Part shown: positions 5,127-5,368 of the stretch, piece by piece | How positions within the stretch are numbered: position 1 is the stretch's first letter | How the letters are laid out: every line of letters starts with the position of its first letter | From: Desulfobacteraceae bacterium | Lineage (GTDB): Bacteria > Desulfobacterota > Desulfobacteria > Desulfobacterales > Desulfosalsimonadaceae | DNA: 5,368 nucleotides | Direction of reading: 5' to 3' | Assembly (NCBI GenBank): GCA_011389605.1 | Contig: JAABTZ010000249.1 | Coordinates: forward strand, 1-5,368 | Translations under genes and position numbers: made by a program | The notes under the pieces: model-generated | The model's input: the letters and a program-made list of their open reading frames with translations, nothing else | What the model was told of the DNA's origin: nothing | The model's database searches: none

Positions 5127-5286
5127 GATGGCGCCGAAAAAGTCCAATATCTGCGTTACGCGCGATTTCTGAAGAATTTCACGTACGGATAGGTACGCTG
5201 CATTCTTCGAAATCGCGCAAGCCTTGATCTTGGATTTTTTACGGCGTCATCTGAAAACCGATTTTTTACGAGTGCATCAAAATAAG
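5127..5286. repeat. Palindromic intergenic repeat, copy B (upstream of ettA)
   Basis: The core 5127-5251 is a 125-bp imperfect palindrome. Its outer arms GATGGCGCCG-AAAAAGTCCAA and TTGGATTTTTTACGGCGTCATC match apart from three differences. An inner arm around GCGCGATTTC pairs with GAAATCGCGC, and the centre is CGTAC-6 bases-GTACC/G. It is a direct copy of the element at 3094, including the tail TGAAA..TTTTTTACGAG..TCAAAA after the palindrome. Changes in one arm tend to be matched in the other (for example GGCGCC here with GGCGTC), as expected if the fold is kept. Confidence 0.87.
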
Positions 5287-5368
5287 GGGTTTTTTATAGC
5301 CATGTCTGAGGCCTGCTGGTTTGCCAAATGAATAATCCGGGAATATATTTGGGTGTGTTATCGTAAAA
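5287..5368. other. Right-edge region, no gene seen
   Basis: No supported gene. A nine-codon open frame (ATG at 5302) has no good SD at proper spacing. The last eight bases, TCGTAAAA (5361-5368), equal the start of the arm motif TCGTAAAAAG found in copy A at 3101 and 3260, so another palindromic element may begin at the window edge. Confidence 0.3.

Noticed and set aside
4992..5192. 66-codon plus-strand frame upstream of ettA
   Set aside because: It overlaps the ettA start region and runs into repeat copy B; no SD, and composition typical of noncoding sequence.
5302..5331. Nine-codon open frame (ATG at 5302) as a possible leader peptide
   Set aside because: The nearest purine-rich stretch is 12 bases from the ATG, and no attenuator structure or downstream gene is in the window.

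Overview
The window reads as ordinary bacterial chromosome, moderate in GC. It most likely comes from a Gram-negative sulfate-reducer-type deltaproteobacterium (Desulfobacterales or a near relative). This is inferred from the F0 genes standing apart from the F1 genes, the order atpZ-atpI-atpB-atpE, the protein sequences, and long palindromic repeats in the gaps. No database search was possible, so the taxonomy is tentative.

Layout. Positions 1-1053 (+) hold the C-terminal 350 codons of uvrA, the damage-recognition ATPase of nucleotide excision repair; its start lies outside the window. Positions 1054-1326 are a convergent intergenic gap with a large nested inverted repeat and a very strong bidirectional terminator. 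Positions 1327-3011 (-) are a compact F0 operon, read atpZ, atpI, atpB (subunit a), atpE (subunit c), preceded by a good sigma70-type promoter at 3057-3085. Positions 3012-3304 carry that promoter and repeat copy A. Positions 3305-4993 (-) encode EttA, an ABC-F translation factor that senses the ATP/ADP state at the ribosome. Positions 4994-5368 hold the ettA leader and repeat copy B, with no convincing gene.

How the genes fit together. AtpB and AtpE form the membrane ion-translocating core of ATP synthase. AtpI and AtpZ are small membrane accessory proteins that help c-ring and F0 assembly. None of the b, delta or F1 genes follows atpE; the operon stops at a terminator 20 bases on, so they must lie elsewhere. 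EttA lies just upstream on the same strand but is separated from the F0 operon by a repeat and the operon's own promoter.

I found no new defence, mobile or biosynthetic system. The points most worth following are the two direct copies of a ~155-bp palindromic repeat that bracket ettA, the unrelated nested palindrome downstream of uvrA, the ion-site residues of AtpE and AtpB, and the three start codons that differ from the longest open frame.
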